From Holothuria scabra (Eukaryota > Echinodermata > Holothuroidea > Aspidochirotida > Holothuriidae), in assembly GCA_037179385.1 (NCBI GenBank), contig CM074187.1:48890879-48954878 (forward strand): 64,000 bases of DNA, read 5' to 3'. The position numbers and the translations under genes are program-made. Below are positions 23,774-35,549 of this stretch, in pieces; position 1 is the stretch's first letter, and the number at the start of each line of letters is the position of its first letter. A model generated the notes under the pieces. That model did no database searches, was not told the DNA's origin, and was given only the letters and a program-made list of their open reading frames with translations.

Positions 23774-23779
23774 TGTGAC

Positions 23780-24830
23780 GCTTTGGATTGTAAACACGAT
23801 ATCTCAAGTAGGATAAGTGTGACTAATCTCATATTTGGTGTGTGGGTTGGCCATGTTGAGTTTATGTTCCCTACTGTTTTTGGTGGAGGTCAAAGGTCAT
23901 TTGGGTCACGAGAGGTCAAAAGGTCAAAACTTTGTTAACACGATATCTCAAGAACGATACATGTGACTATGTTCATATTTGGTGTGTGGGTTTGCCATAT
24001 TAAGCAAATGATCCCGATTGGATTTTCGTGGAGGTCAAAGGTCATTTGGGGTCACGAGAAGTCATATGGTAAATTCCTTAGAAATTGCTTGTAAACACGG
24101 TATCTCCAGAAGGGTAAGTGTGACTAATCTCATATATGGTGTGTGGGTTGGCCATATTAAGTAGATGATCCCTATTGTTTTGGTGGAGGTTAAAGGTCAT
24201 CTGGGGTCATGAGTGATCAAAAGGTCAAAACTTTGTAAACACGATATCTCAAGAACGGTACATGTGACTATGCTCGCGTTTAGTGCGTAAGTTGGCCATG
24301 TTAAGTAGATGATCCTTATTGATTTTCGTGGAGATCAAAGGTCATTTGGGGTCACGAGAGTTCAAATGGTCAATTATTTAAAAATTGCTTGTAAACATGG
24401 TATCTCCAGAAGGGTAAGTGTGACTAAGCTCATGTTGTGTATGTGGGTTGGTCATATTGAGTGGATGATCCCTATTGTTTTTATGGAGGTAAAAGGTCAT
24501 TTTAGATCACCAGAGGTCAAAAGGTCAAAACCTTTTAAACACGTTATCTAGTCAAGAATGTTACACGTGACTATGCTCATCTTTCGGGTGTTGGTTGGTC
24601 TCAATGAGTAGACAAACCCCCAAAATTTTGTGGAGGTCGAAAGTCATTTGGGGTCACGAGGGGTCAAAAGGTCTAAACCTTGTAAACACGATATCTCAAG
24701 AACGGTGCATATGACTAAGCTTATATTTGATGTGTATGTTGGTTGTATTGAGAAGATGATCCCATTTGATTTTCGTGAAGGTCAAAGGTCATTTGGAGTC
24801 ATCAGGGTTAAAGCCTGACCAGAGTGCTTG
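23780..24830 (+). repeat. Tandem array, about seven units of 144-157 bp, rich in AGGTCA half-sites
   Basis: Units start at about 23790, 23934, 24091, 24236, 24392, 24536 and 24681 with 'taaacacgatatctcaag' or its variant 'taaacacggtatctccag'. The variants partly alternate, giving a dimer of about 301 bp. Each unit has 'gtgtgggttggccat', 'gatgatccctattg' and a cluster of AGGTCA motifs. Perfect DR1 direct repeats (AGGTCA-A-AGGTCA) occur at 23887-23899, 24032-24044 and 24779-24791. Perfect DR2 repeats occur at 23913-23926 and 24513-24526. The unit keeps open frames across the array; I regard these as by-products of repeat sequence. Confidence 0.9.
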
Positions 24831-25069
24831 CACAGTTGTACAAGAAAGGTAACTTGTAGGGTCCCTGATACTTGTCATGTAGATGGTGCATAGTGAATAA
24901 ATGGAACCAATAGTTTTTGGTGGAGGTCAAATATCAAATGTGGGTTCACAAGGGGCAAGGTGGATCTCAATGTAGGAAGCTTGTATGCCTTGCATGTGTA
25001 CTTTGTGGGTACATTACAGAGTCCTGTCAATTGAAAAACATTACAGAGCACTGTCAATGTAAAAAAAAA

Positions 25070-26727
25070 AGCCTTTACATTTCATCGGCAAGGAATCATA
25101 AGGCTGTTGGCGTTCTGGTTAATAAATCCATTCTGTTTGCTCTTGGCCCCTTTACTCCGTCGAAGCCGTATTTCTCCAATATCCTTCCTATCACGTTGTC
25201 AAAGGGCCCTCTTACTTTGTTTGGAATTATATTCACTTCTAAAAGAGAACACCTCTACCAATAAAACTTCTCCCCAAACTTGTCTCGCCTTAAACGATCT
25301 CTATAAATCTACGGACTCACAGAGATATTACTCCAATTGCTAAGAACATTTTACTCAAAACATTTGCAATTGCACAACTTGTTCTCCTTTTCCAGGTTCT
25401 ACCAAATCCACCGAGTTATTTTATTTTTCAATTGAACTCAGTTTTATACAAGTTTTATGGAAAGATAAACCCGACACAAGTGAAACGTCATACAATCATT
25501 AGTCCAATTCATTTAGTCGGTTTAAAAATAATTCACGTGGGGAGTTTTTATTCATTGTCAAAACATCACATGGATTAAAAGGAAATTAAGCTAAGCTAGG
25601 TAATGGGGCTGGAAGATTCTTTTGGATTATTATCTGAAAGATTTTGGAAAGGAATTCTTCTTTAGCTTTAGTAAACATGACATTTCTGAGATGAATAATC
25701 TGTTTGTAACTGATATTTGAAAAGCTTGGTCTTTGCTAAGATTTAAGGAATCGACAAGAAAGATTGAAAACAAAATAATTTGGGATAATTCACCAAAGTC
25801 GATAATAACATTGTGGTTTACCAGTTTCTGCACTCTAAGGGAAATGATTTTGTTTACAATTTTTTAATTATGATAAAATGCCCTTGAAATATGATGACGT
25901 TGTGGAAGTTTATAAGCTAAATAATTTTCCCTTTATCACATGTAATTCTAACTTTGTTGAAACAAAACTTGAATAATACAGATAATTTTTACAATCATAG
26001 TGAGGCTTTAATTTATAGGTTGCTTGGTCTTCTCAATGGGCGTTTGGAAATATAATCAATGAAATTACCACTCTACCAACAGCCTTATAGAATTATCACT
26101 TTAACAAGGATCCAAGTTCTTATCTTTTTTTTCCTAATGCGTGGTTCTCTTTAAGAAATGTTTAGTTACATTGCTTTCATTTCTGTTTTTGCATGGAAAT
26201 TGGTGGACTAAAGGCGAGGTCACACTGCAATTAATTCGGATCGCATTCCGATACGACTTTTTCGGGTTTTTGTTAAAATTTTGTCTACTTCTGGTGGGAA
26301 AGAGCCAAAAAATTTCAACCAGTGTAAGTATATGATTTGCATCTAATGCCAATGAGAATAAAATGCCAATTGATTTTTTCGTGACTTCACACCGACATAC
26401 ATTTTTATGGGACAAAATCTGTTTATCGATGTGACGTCACGAAATGAGTTAGCATAGATTTAATTTTCACAGTCCTGCGGTGCCACCCATATATGAACAC
26501 AGCTGGGCAATTTTTGTGGCCCTTTCCGACCATAGATGGATAAGATTTTTGCAAATACTCACAAAAATTGGATCGGATTCCGAAAGATGAAAGCAGATGT
26601 CTTGTTTGGTTTTAATAATATACTTAAGCATTCTTTCAACCTCTTAATTTATCATTCGAAATTTTATATTTTTCAGTATTGCCAAGAAAATAAAATACCA
26701 AATACCTTTGAGTTTGCTCTACCGTAA
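25070..26727 (+). mobile_element. Tx1/L1-like non-LTR retrotransposon 3' fragment (unit 1)
   Basis: Broken frames show the late RT/C-terminal region of L1-clade elements: LTLFGIIFTSKRE, then a SPNLSRLKRSLNLW-type stretch, FIFQLNSVLYKF and GLKIIHVGSF. After an interrupting MITE comes LFGFNNILKHSFNLLIYHSK. Several stops and frameshifts are present. It is collinear with 62030-64000. The element lies in intron 0 of gene 2. Confidence 0.7.
26214..26585. mobile_element. MITE inserted in the Tx1/L1-like fragment
   Basis: Left end around gtcacactgcaattaattcg, right end around ggatcggattccg. The same insertion is at 62982-63345 in unit 2, where the right side still shows the inverted counterpart (gatccgatatcgctgtagtgtg). 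It contains CGTGACGTCAC-type words and predates the duplication. Confidence 0.6.
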
Positions 26728-27162
26728 AACTCTATCTAGCTTAACCTGCTAACCTAACAGTAAAGTTTGAGAAAAAATTTTAAATTTGCTTTGAAGGTCG
26801 AAAAGGAAATCTGTGTGAGTGAAGTTAGTTAAACTATTTCACTTATAAAGAATTGAATAATACTTTCAAAATAGTCATTTGTAATTTATATCATTGCTTT
26901 TTGCCTAAAAATTCAAACAATGGTCAGAGAGACATTGATATCTTATTTGCTATTTTCATGATGATTTATGACTTGTATTGATGATTCATTTGCACAAGTG
27001 AAGAAAAATATAGTAAATTGTGGTTGGAAAAAATCAAGCTCGGGTCATGCATGGGGGACCGGATTTTTGGATTAATTTTTTTGTTTAGATTTTTTAACTG
27101 AACTTCAAATATACGATTTAAAGGTGTCATATCTACGCTATGTTGTCACTTAGTTAATTTGA

Positions 27163-27370
27163 TGAGATTTAACGACACACCAACACGAATGTGTTATAAA
27201 GCGTCAACTAGATAAAAACGTCAAAGTTAAAATACATTTTTAAGCATGGTTCAACATCAAGTTTGGTTTCAAAGAAAGCTCAAATACGGTACAAGTCCTT
27301 CCCTTCAGTCGCCTTTTACGACAGGCCGGAAATACCGTGGGCATATTCTAGAACCTCCAGCCCACGGGAA
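27163..27370 (-). repeat. SINE-C-like repeat, copy 3, best preserved
   Basis: Minus-strand copy with the cccgtgggctgg side at the right and gtgtcgttaaatctc at the left; the cctgtcgtaaaaggcgact core is intact. Confidence 0.6.
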
Positions 27371-27667
27371 GGGGGGTATGTTGTCAGAGTCGTGTATGAG
27401 GCCTTAAAACAACTCCAAGAACTTCAAGTTTGAAAAATCATTTGCCTATGTCTAAAAATATCTTAGAAAAGAGTCAATGTCTGGAATTGAATGGTACAGT
27501 CCCCAAATTCTTAGAAGCATTTCCAAAGGCACCGGCAGAGTGACTATAATTGATTATACCATTTTGGTAGAGGAAACTCGATGGGTCAAGTTGCGTTCTG
27601 ATCTTTACACTCTTAACTGTAAGTTAAAAATAAACTTTCCTTTTCTAAATTGATGAACAAAACTTAC

Positions 27668-27738
27668 CGTATTTCGAGTATCTCGACGACGAACGAAGAA
27701 TTTTTGTAAACTTGTCGTTGTGGAATCTGATCTCCAAA
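27668..27738 (-). other. Gene 2: putative 5' UTR exon
   Basis: Minus-strand donor ..AATACG|GTAAGTT (exon base 27668). It shares cagattc, caacgacaagtt and cgtcgagat words with 12200-12270. The distance to the GATAAAAC box (27763-27770) is 95 bp, as in gene 1. The next exon would be 22213-22284, giving a 5.4-kb first intron that contains the AGGTCA-rich array and the Tx1/L1-like fragment. Confidence 0.5.
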
Positions 27739-27762
27739 TAGCTCTAGGAGGACACTAACACT

Positions 27763-27770
27763 GTTTTATC
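27763..27770 (-). promoter_or_regulatory. TATA-like box of gene 2
   Basis: GATAAAAC on the minus strand; a second TATAAG word is 25 bp further upstream (27795-27800). Supported only by the match in sequence and spacing with gene 1. Confidence 0.4.
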
Positions 27771-28379
27771 ATGAGGCGGACAAGTACTTTGGAGCTTATA
27801 AACCGTGATTAATCTAAAATGGTCCCCTGTAATTCCCTGCTTTCTCCCATCAGCAAGCACAAATTGTTTGCCTCAACGAGCAGGACAATTGATTTCAATA
27901 TCTTTGCTTATGCTTAGGTGACTTTCAACTGTACATCGTAATTGATACCAATCCAGGGTCCCGTCCAAATGCATGATTCGCCGGGTATATGGTTAAAACA
28001 ATTCTGAAGCAACTGTCGTCGTCATAATGTCTTCTTCTGGCGTTTACAGCTGAATGCCACGGACAATGTACGGGTCCGGAAAACTGCAGTTTTATGATGA
28101 AAATTAAAATGTCGAGGCTTTTGAAATTTATGTAATGGATTGTGAGTCTGGTAAGTTTCAAAACAATACCACATTTTTAAAGTAACCTTTTGAATCTGCA
28201 CCTACTTTTTCAAGGCTTTAGCCCAGAATTCTACGTGCCATAAAATGTTTATGGCAGATTGCGGGCACAAATATGTAATAAATCCTTGCGTGTGAAGACT
28301 GATTGTCGATAGATTTTAAGAATGACTTGGCATGACCATTGGTGTATAATTTATCAACAAGTATTAACATCGCAGTACT

Positions 28380-31028
28380 CCTGGCGGCGGAAGCGGGGGG
28401 GGGGGGACGGGGGGACACGTCCCCCTAAAATTCTTAGCGAGGGGACGTCCCCCCCTAAAATTCTTAGCGAGGGGACTTCCCCAAAAAAATCAGAGAAGAA
28501 GTAAAAGAAACTTGGGAGCCTTGAACCAATTCAAAGTTTAGACTATAGTTGACCCACCACCGAACAGAGTAGCCGAAATTGACTTAGCCTATGTTCTACC
28601 ATTGTTTGGCTGATTCTTGTCACGGTCCCCTGCGACCATGCTCTATGCCTGTGGCCTAGTTTTTGGCTACAAATCATTACAAGAATCTGGTAACCTCGCC
28701 CGGTCCGCAAACCAGGTGTATGTAGTATATCACTTGTCCAGTGAAACCGAACCTTTACTGTACTAGTATTTTCCCTCCGCGAGAAGTGAAGCATTGCCAT
28801 TGCCATCACGCGAACAAACAGTTGACCATTATTCACTCATCCATAGGCGTACGCGGCTGTGGGGGGGGGGGCAGGGGGAAGACTGCCCCCCCCCCCAAAT
28901 TTTCTCCAGACCTAAAATTCGGGCAGGGATCTGGAAAAATTCGGGCAGCCGTTTGAGTCTTAAAACCTGGTTTGCGTCTACTTACACAAAAAACTCCTAG
29001 GCGTGCCCGAATTCCTTCAAACACTTGGCCGAAAAAATAATAAAAAAGCATCATAGTCACGGTACAATTTTCATGAAAACTCCAAAAGATACCAAAATTT
29101 GCGACACATTCGGACAGCTTATGAAAAAAACAATTTTTCGTCAGCCTCACTTCATATTCTTGTGTAAACCTTTGCCCGAAATTACACAATATTCGGGCAA
29201 AAGTTGCAAAAAAGTTCTGGGATATTTTTTATTGCCAGATTACAAGGGGAGAGAGGATGTATACAGTCCCCAAAACTTTGCCCGAACAAATCAATCAAAA
29301 GCTATCTTGTGACGCACCATATTACTAAATGACAATCACCAATAGTCACCAGAAGGATGAAACGTACTTGATCGAGAGGTATTTGGGCAGCATATGAATG
29401 AGATGACGATTTTGCACTTTTCAAAATGATCCTCTTAAAATTGTGCGAAACTTTTTAACCTGCAGTGCTGTGGAACCGAAATTCGGGCAATGTTGAACAA
29501 ATCAGCGTAGCTTGTTTGCTCACTCATACGAATTAAACCTTTACCGTTGTTTGGGTCCTTTTGGACCCATGCGGAGAGCTCGGCTGTCACCCATCTTTAC
29601 TGTTTCACGCGGAGCTCGAAACTGCGAGTAGCTACCCGAAAATTCGGCCACAACAACGAGAGAGACAATAGTTTAAGGTCACGGGGTCAATGGCTTACGG
29701 AAGCTGATGCGGGGCGTGTTACGTCCGCTTTTCCGCCCACTCCCGAGGCGCGCAAATATGCCTCGATCGGAGCACAACGGTAAAGGGTTAAGTGTGAACA
29801 AATCTGCAAGTAAGTCTGCCCACAAATTCATGTAAAAATATCTAGCAACTTGACAAGCCGGGTTTTCTCAAACGGCGTTACTAGAAAAATCATTTATATA
29901 TAGTGGGGAGTTCGGGTCGAGTCATATAGACAGTTGTATCAATTCAGTGGAACTGGAATTCGGGCAAGAGTCGCAACAGAGTCACAGACATACGGTACTC
30001 ATGTTTTTAATTCCGTTCTACAGTTTTCCACGGAAATTAGATACAAGACCAGGTAATGTTTTATACATTCCCAGGTGCGGTTTATCATTATATTATGAAG
30101 CCTTGGGGTTTTCGAGGGTTTCTGGAGTTTTTCAATTTTCAAAATTATATTGATGATAATCTCATGCTGCATGACGTAAAATAGTTTGTAGAACGCGCAA
30201 ACAAACTCATTTTCCAATGATTATAGCTTAATGTAGTCATCCAACGGTTAGTGGTACATTTCATCTGAAAGTTTTCTGATCTTTTTGTAGATTTGCTCTT
30301 TTTTGGTGAAAATTTTATTGCAAACCAAAGTTCAAAATATCGACGGCTTTGATTCTGCTTATAAGCCTGGGAAAGGCCATTTCCGGCTGTCTGAGGGGTT
30401 GCGATTTTTCAAAATTTTCTGTACGCTCCGCGCCAACTGATGGTGGCGCTCCACTTAGTAGTCTTTCGGGCAGAATTACATTTTTCGGGCAGAGAATCCT
30501 CTGCCCCCCCCCCCCCAAATCTGATATGCTTCCGTACGCCTATGCACTCATCATAGGTGAGTCATTCACTTACAGTACGCTATTTCCACTACATTTTTTC
30601 ATCAAATGTAATGTTGCGTAATTGATGACACATGCTTAGGCTTATGTCGTTGCGTTATCACTCGTTCTGTGACAATCAGGTTAGGCTAGGTGAACTCGGA
30701 CTTTATTTGGCCTAGCCTATACGTAGGCCTACGTTTAAATCTGCGTCGGTCAGGAAATAGCCTATAGGCTATCTGTGAACGCAAATATTTCGCACATTTT
30801 TGTCAGTGAATTTACCGTAAAATGTTCCAAAAACGGCTTAGATTGCACGAGAGAGCTTGTAGAATCTCAGAGCTTGGACCCAATGGACCCACGCCATTGG
30901 GACTTCGCGCTTCGCGCTCGTGATGTGCGCCACGCGCACATAGGGTTCGTTTCACGAGTCCAACCATTCCATCTTGTTCACTGATTGTCCCCCCCCCCCC
31001 TAAATTTTTATGCTTCCGCCGTCACTGC
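28380..31028. mobile_element. hAT-like element, interrupted by a nested element
   Basis: Flanked by gcagtact at 28372-28379 and 31029-31036 (the match extends to cgcagtact). The ends share ggcggaagc after CCTGGC (left) and CAGTGAC (right, inverted), followed by long G- or C-runs. After removing the nested insertion at 28842-30544, about 0.94 kb remains. The left arm has a 31-bp tandem pair with 'cctaaaattcttagcgagg' (28414-28475). No transposase was seen. Confidence 0.65.
28842..30544. mobile_element. 1.7-kb hAT-like element nested in 28380-31028
   Basis: Perfect 8-bp duplication cactcatc (28834-28841 and 30545-30552). Terminal inverted repeat CATAGGCGTACG, then G-run/C-run. The interior has many TCGGGCA motifs in both orientations and one GCTCCGCGCC hairpin (30424-30453). 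The ORFs inside show no transposase motifs, so it is non-autonomous. Confidence 0.85.
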
Positions 31029-32291
31029 GCAGTACTAGAACAGAAGTATTACTTTCAAAGGAGCATGGGTCAAATCAAAGGACAAATTAGACTGGGTCTC
31101 TTAAAGAAAAGGTTTAATATGGTTTGGTTTGTTGGACGCAGTAGTTTTTCGCAATGTCTAACATTCTGTCGTAACCTAGCTACAATACTGTGGACCTCGA
31201 AGAAGACTTGGCCCGCTACGTAGTTTTGTTCGACTACTTACCGTTACGATGCAGCACTGCTATCCAGTTATATGATTTCTCCAGATTTCGACATTGTGGG
31301 CACTGAAAAGAACACTGGTGCTAGCACAATTTGGTTGACAAGTGTCCTTGTTTTTTCAAATGAGTGGGGAAGTAAAATATTTTTAAATGAACGTCTTGTT
31401 TAATATACACAGACTCCCGACAATTCTGCTAACAAAAGAACATTGTTTCACGTATCATTCATTCCTGAAAAATAATTTAAACCCGTATACTAGTTTACCG
31501 GCAAAGGTCATCAAATTTGAGGATCATAATGAGTAGCATAGAGCCACAGGGTCCTTCAGAATCTGACTGCACATACATTACCATGTGTCAATGATCATAT
31601 GACATATACTATCTACACTGACCTAGGGAGGGCTTTTGCTTTTTGGACTAAATGTAGGGTCTGATCGACTATCTTTGACCAAATGGCAATCTTCTGCACA
31701 ATTTGAACACAATTTGAGGTCAATTAGAGTACCTTTTAAGTAAGAGTGGGAAAAAGCGTGCATCTTTTCTAAGCAGAGCGCTATCATAAGTAGACCCTGA
31801 GCATCGCAGGGTTTTTTGCTCGAGAACACCACCTAGATCAACGGAAGTGGTGAATTGTATGTTTTTATGTTTATTTTCACTTTACCCACCCCTAAACATT
31901 ATAATAGCCTCAAAGTCCCAACTAACTCCCTCTTTAATATAAATATCACTTGAATGAGTTCAAGTAAATTTATATTTCCATCAAGATATAATTGTAGGCA
32001 CGTGCCCCCATGCCCATCCCAGCCCGTTGCGGACCACTGCACAGAACAGGGTATAGTACACATGTCTTCTCGGTGAAAAAGCGACTCGGTCAAGCAGTAC
32101 AGGCTATTCCCGAAGGAGCAGGTAGTTAGTGTATAGCCAGTAGTTTCGACTCGATGGTCTACAATGCTCTTGAATTGAAAATGTAATTCCTCTCCTTCCT
32201 CTCACTCGTCCTCCTCTCATTTAGTCTAACTTCGTTTAACTCTTTATGCTATTTTAGGTATGGTTCGAAATATTGAAACATTTACAACATT
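31029..32291. other. Non-coding stretch, no gene seen
   Basis: Only short ORFs and no partner elsewhere in the window. Confidence 0.5.
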
Positions 32292-32710
32292 TGTGGAGTT
32301 GGTTCGGTGGTTTGAGCGTACTGCCTTCCTTGCATGCTGAAGGTCCCCGGATCAAATCCCGGTGGAACCACTTGGAAATTTTCCGCGGTCTATAAATTAG
32401 CTTGTTCAGCATACTTGATGCTGAGGGGGTTTAAAATTTGGTGAATTACAAAATTGGGTATTTGTTTGTCCGTTTCAGGAAGTTGTCCGACTCAGGAAGT
32501 TGTCCGCTTGCTCAGTTCAGCTATTGAGCAGTGGTACAGAGCACGTAACCTTCATCCCCATCCAGCCTTTGGGAAAGTGGCTAAAGAATGGGATACGCTC
32601 ACGTCCGTCGGATGGGGATTTTAAATGGCGGTCCCGGGAGCAGGATTGGGACCGATTAGTACACGCCTGCCTCGTTACGTCTGAGCACTAGTCGAACAGA
32701 GAAGGCGAAG
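32292..32710 (+). repeat. SINE-B (second tRNA-derived family)
   Basis: The head 'ggttcggtggtttgagcgt' and 'ggatcaaatcccggtgg' are A- and B-box-like and the ends pair as in an acceptor stem (gtggagtt/aaccac). It is followed by an unrelated body with 'gatggggattttaaatggcg' and 'ctgagcactagtcgaac'. Not related to SINE-A. Single copy in the window. Confidence 0.7.
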
Positions 32711-32844
32711 TTCGCCGGTGTTCATCCACGCTCACTCTGGCATAGGGTCCTAGATGAGCCAAATGGCTTCCTGACCCTCAAAACGTTAAATTGTAAAAAA
32801 AAAATTAGCCCCATTTTGCATCTGGGCCCCTTTTCTCAGACACC

Positions 32845-33568
32845 CTGTGGCGTAGCTACATGGGGCAGGTGGCTCTTAAAAATGAAGATTCGGAAATTTG
32901 CTGTTTGTAAAACCAGTCTACTGTGTGGGTTTGACCGCTCATGAAATTCCGAATCTCCCTATGAAAAGCTCCACATTCTTCATTTGTCCCAAGGGAGCAA
33001 AATTTTCTCCGCGCTTTGGGCGCCAAAATTACGATTCCTACCAGAAGTACTCTCTCATACCTTGAGTAAAATTTTCCGAGCCCTGGACTGTGTAAGTGAA
33101 AAAGGGAAATTTGCTATATGTGAAACCAGATCATCAAGTGACATCAGTAACTACAGTGCTATTTTCATGAATTTTCTTTCATAAAATTCAAAATTTTCTA
33201 CAATAGGCTATAAGCTCTTGACTCAAAAAATTTCCTCACAGAGCCTCATTTCGTAGGGGTTGGATAACATTATGTAGCAACAACGATCTTTGATCGCCCT
33301 TCAGTCTCAGATTTGCCAATAGGAAATGCAAATTCTTCAGTAATTCCCCCACTTTTCAAATTATTTTCTTACAGGAAACCCAGAATCAAAAATTTTCTGC
33401 AATACAAGCTCCATATTTTCAAATATTTGAAAAATGGCAAAAATTTCAGCGCGCCTTGCGCGTCTCAAATTACGGCCCTAGTACGGTAGTGTTCATACTC
33501 AAAAAATCGCAAAATGTGAATGCTTCCCACCAGCCCCCTTCCCGAAAAAATTTCTAGCAACGCCGCTG
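32845..33568. mobile_element. Possible hAT-like element
   Basis: Left end ctgtggcgtagctac, right end inverted cagcggcgttgctag. Internal words such as gcgccaaaattacg are repeated. The flanks give no clean 8-bp duplication, so the limits are uncertain. Confidence 0.4.
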
Positions 33569-34624
33569 TTACACACCTTACCAGGACAGGAGAAAAAATT
33601 AAGGCCAGATCCCCCCCCCCCCCCACTTTGGAGACCAAGTCGTCCCTGCTTTTGAATATGTCATGAAGAATGCAAACAAGAGGGTGAACATTACTTTGTA
33701 AATCCTGTTCAATTTGTTTCTCGACTTATTTTAATACACCTGTCTATTCGAAGCAATACAGTACATAGCACACACATTTTGATGTTATGTGAAGTGCAAT
33801 GTTAAGTTTTTTAAGCTATAGGCCTATTATTCCACGAAAACTTCTACTTGCATATTATTTTGTGATTTACTATGGCAAATTCGCCAAATATTAGTTAAAC
33901 AGTCAGACAGTAGTAGCAACGTCTTCTGAGTTCACGGGAATAACAAAAAAATGCAAACAGTTTTGAATATGTTCAAAATTTTCTTCGGCGATTTGCAAAA
34001 GTCGAAATAACATCAGTGTTCGTAAACCGTTGTCAATATAATATAGCACAAATTTAGAACCCCTGGGGTTTTCGTATTTCGTGGGCTGTTTCACAACATA
34101 AGTGATAATTTGGTACACAGGTAGTCAAGGGCGTCGACCTGGTTTGTTGATAGGGAGTGGGGGCTTTCCAACAGCCGGTGGAACCCTGAATGGTGGCCCG
34201 GACCGGAATCCTCTTTAGGCTAGCCACCCATATGTGAGAGTACACGAATACACAGACAAACAAACATACATACGTTACATATAAACAGGCATTGACATGC
34301 ACATACACTCTTTTCTGCAGGCCTACACCAAATCGGGCGTTTTGCTTATTCTGCCTGTTTTTATCTGTTTGAATTATTGGACGCAGAAAGATATGCTTTC
34401 CCCCAATATTTTCATTGGGTGGCAATTTCCCCCTGTCGCCAGGATCGACGCCACTGCAGTCAGTTAATATTTTGCTTAACTGTTTGGCGTAGGTTTTTCA
34501 CACCGGTCTTCATGTGAGACATACTGACTTAATTCGAATGTTTATTTTTTTTCAAAGTTTGCATCTTTGAAAATTTAATAACAGTAAACATGACCTTGCG
34601 GATTTGTCTTCGTAAGCTAGTTAG

Positions 34625-34832
34625 ATGAGATTTAACGACACGCCAACACGAACGTGTTATGAAGTGTCAATAAGATATTAAGGTATCGTTAAAGTAAATT
34701 TTCCAATACGATTCAAGTGCAAGTTCAGTTTCAAATACGATACGAATACGGTGCAAGTCCTTTCCTTAAGCCACCTCTTACAGCAGGCGAAAAATACTGC
34801 GGGCATATTCTACCACCCCAACATACACAGGA
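34625..34832 (-). repeat. SINE-C-like repeat, copy 4
   Basis: Partner of 7921-8120 within the duplication. Confidence 0.6.
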
Positions 34833-35419
34833 GATGATCCTGGCTTTAATTCATTGCATGCATGAAGAAACGATAAACATGAGGGGGAGATGAAACACAC
34901 TTACTTAATATCCATAAATGTTTTCTCAAATGTCATTCATACCGACAGTAACGAGTCGCAATCTGGGACCCCTAAAATTCAAGCAGATCGTTCCGAATGG
35001 ATTATTAGGAATGTGCATTTTTCTGTATATTGGTCATGAAAGGGAATGGTGCGTGCGGACATGGGCGTCAATTTTTTGTCACTTTTTTTTTGGGGAGGGG
35101 GGGGAATCCCTCGTCATTTTGGAAATACATCTGTTCATTGACTTATATTTTTTTACACAGTAAATTTTCGACGGCGGTGGACACATATTTAAGAAAACAT
35201 TGGCGCTACTGCGTGCAGGGTGGGTAATCTTCAGGGACATCATCTACGTGTGAGGTCACCCTTGCAAACCGAGACATCGGAGTATATGTCATCCAGCTAT
35301 GGAGCTATGTAATGACACAAAATCTTCTCGATGATCTGTATATGGAATGAGAATCGTTCCTGAGAGAACTTTCGGTTACACGAATATCTTATAGGGCTTT
35401 ACTTACTTTGACGTCTTAC

Positions 35420-35549
35420 TTTGACGTCTCTAGCATGGGGACCATTGAATACTACAAGATCGCCTATCACCGTCGGAGGTGCAGATTTCACATCCTGCTA
35501 CCATCTCCCCCTTCATAAAGATTCATCCTTGAAGGCGTACATGTTGATT
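35420..35549 (-). pseudogene. Pseudogene 3 (type A): decayed mature-peptide exon
   Basis: Aligns throughout with exon 2 of gene 1 (8698-8826) including acceptor and donor. Defects: one extra base in a G run on the minus strand (35508-35512 region) breaks the frame between the first and second cysteine, and the fourth cysteine codon is TCC (Ser). The donor area is partly duplicated (two copies of 'ttactttgacgtct', 35403-35430). Its signal exon would be 12.5 kb away at 47999-48074 and is also broken, so the locus is judged non-functional. Confidence 0.8.

Larger units (their letters stand above)
15102..26727. repeat. Duplication unit 1, block d (pairs with 53722-64000)
   Basis: Long collinear match covering the 3' exon, exon 2 and exon 1 of gene 2 and the Tx1/L1 fragment. 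Both units share P4/P6, the MITE inside the Tx1 fragment and most spacer sequence. Segments found only in unit 1 are about 15729-15975 (U2-like), about 17120-18460, about 18975-19855 and about 23010-25060. Segments found only in unit 2 include 54566-56564, about 59060-59245 and 63406-63775. Confidence 0.85.

Noticed and set aside
23735..24818. ORFs running through the tandem array
   Set aside because: Open frames are explained by the repeat unit lacking stops in one frame. The predicted peptides are just translated satellite, with no start or splice context.
32292..32375. Possible tRNA gene
   Set aside because: tRNA-like head, but joined to a SINE-type body. The anticodon arm has extra bases, so it is listed as SINE-B.
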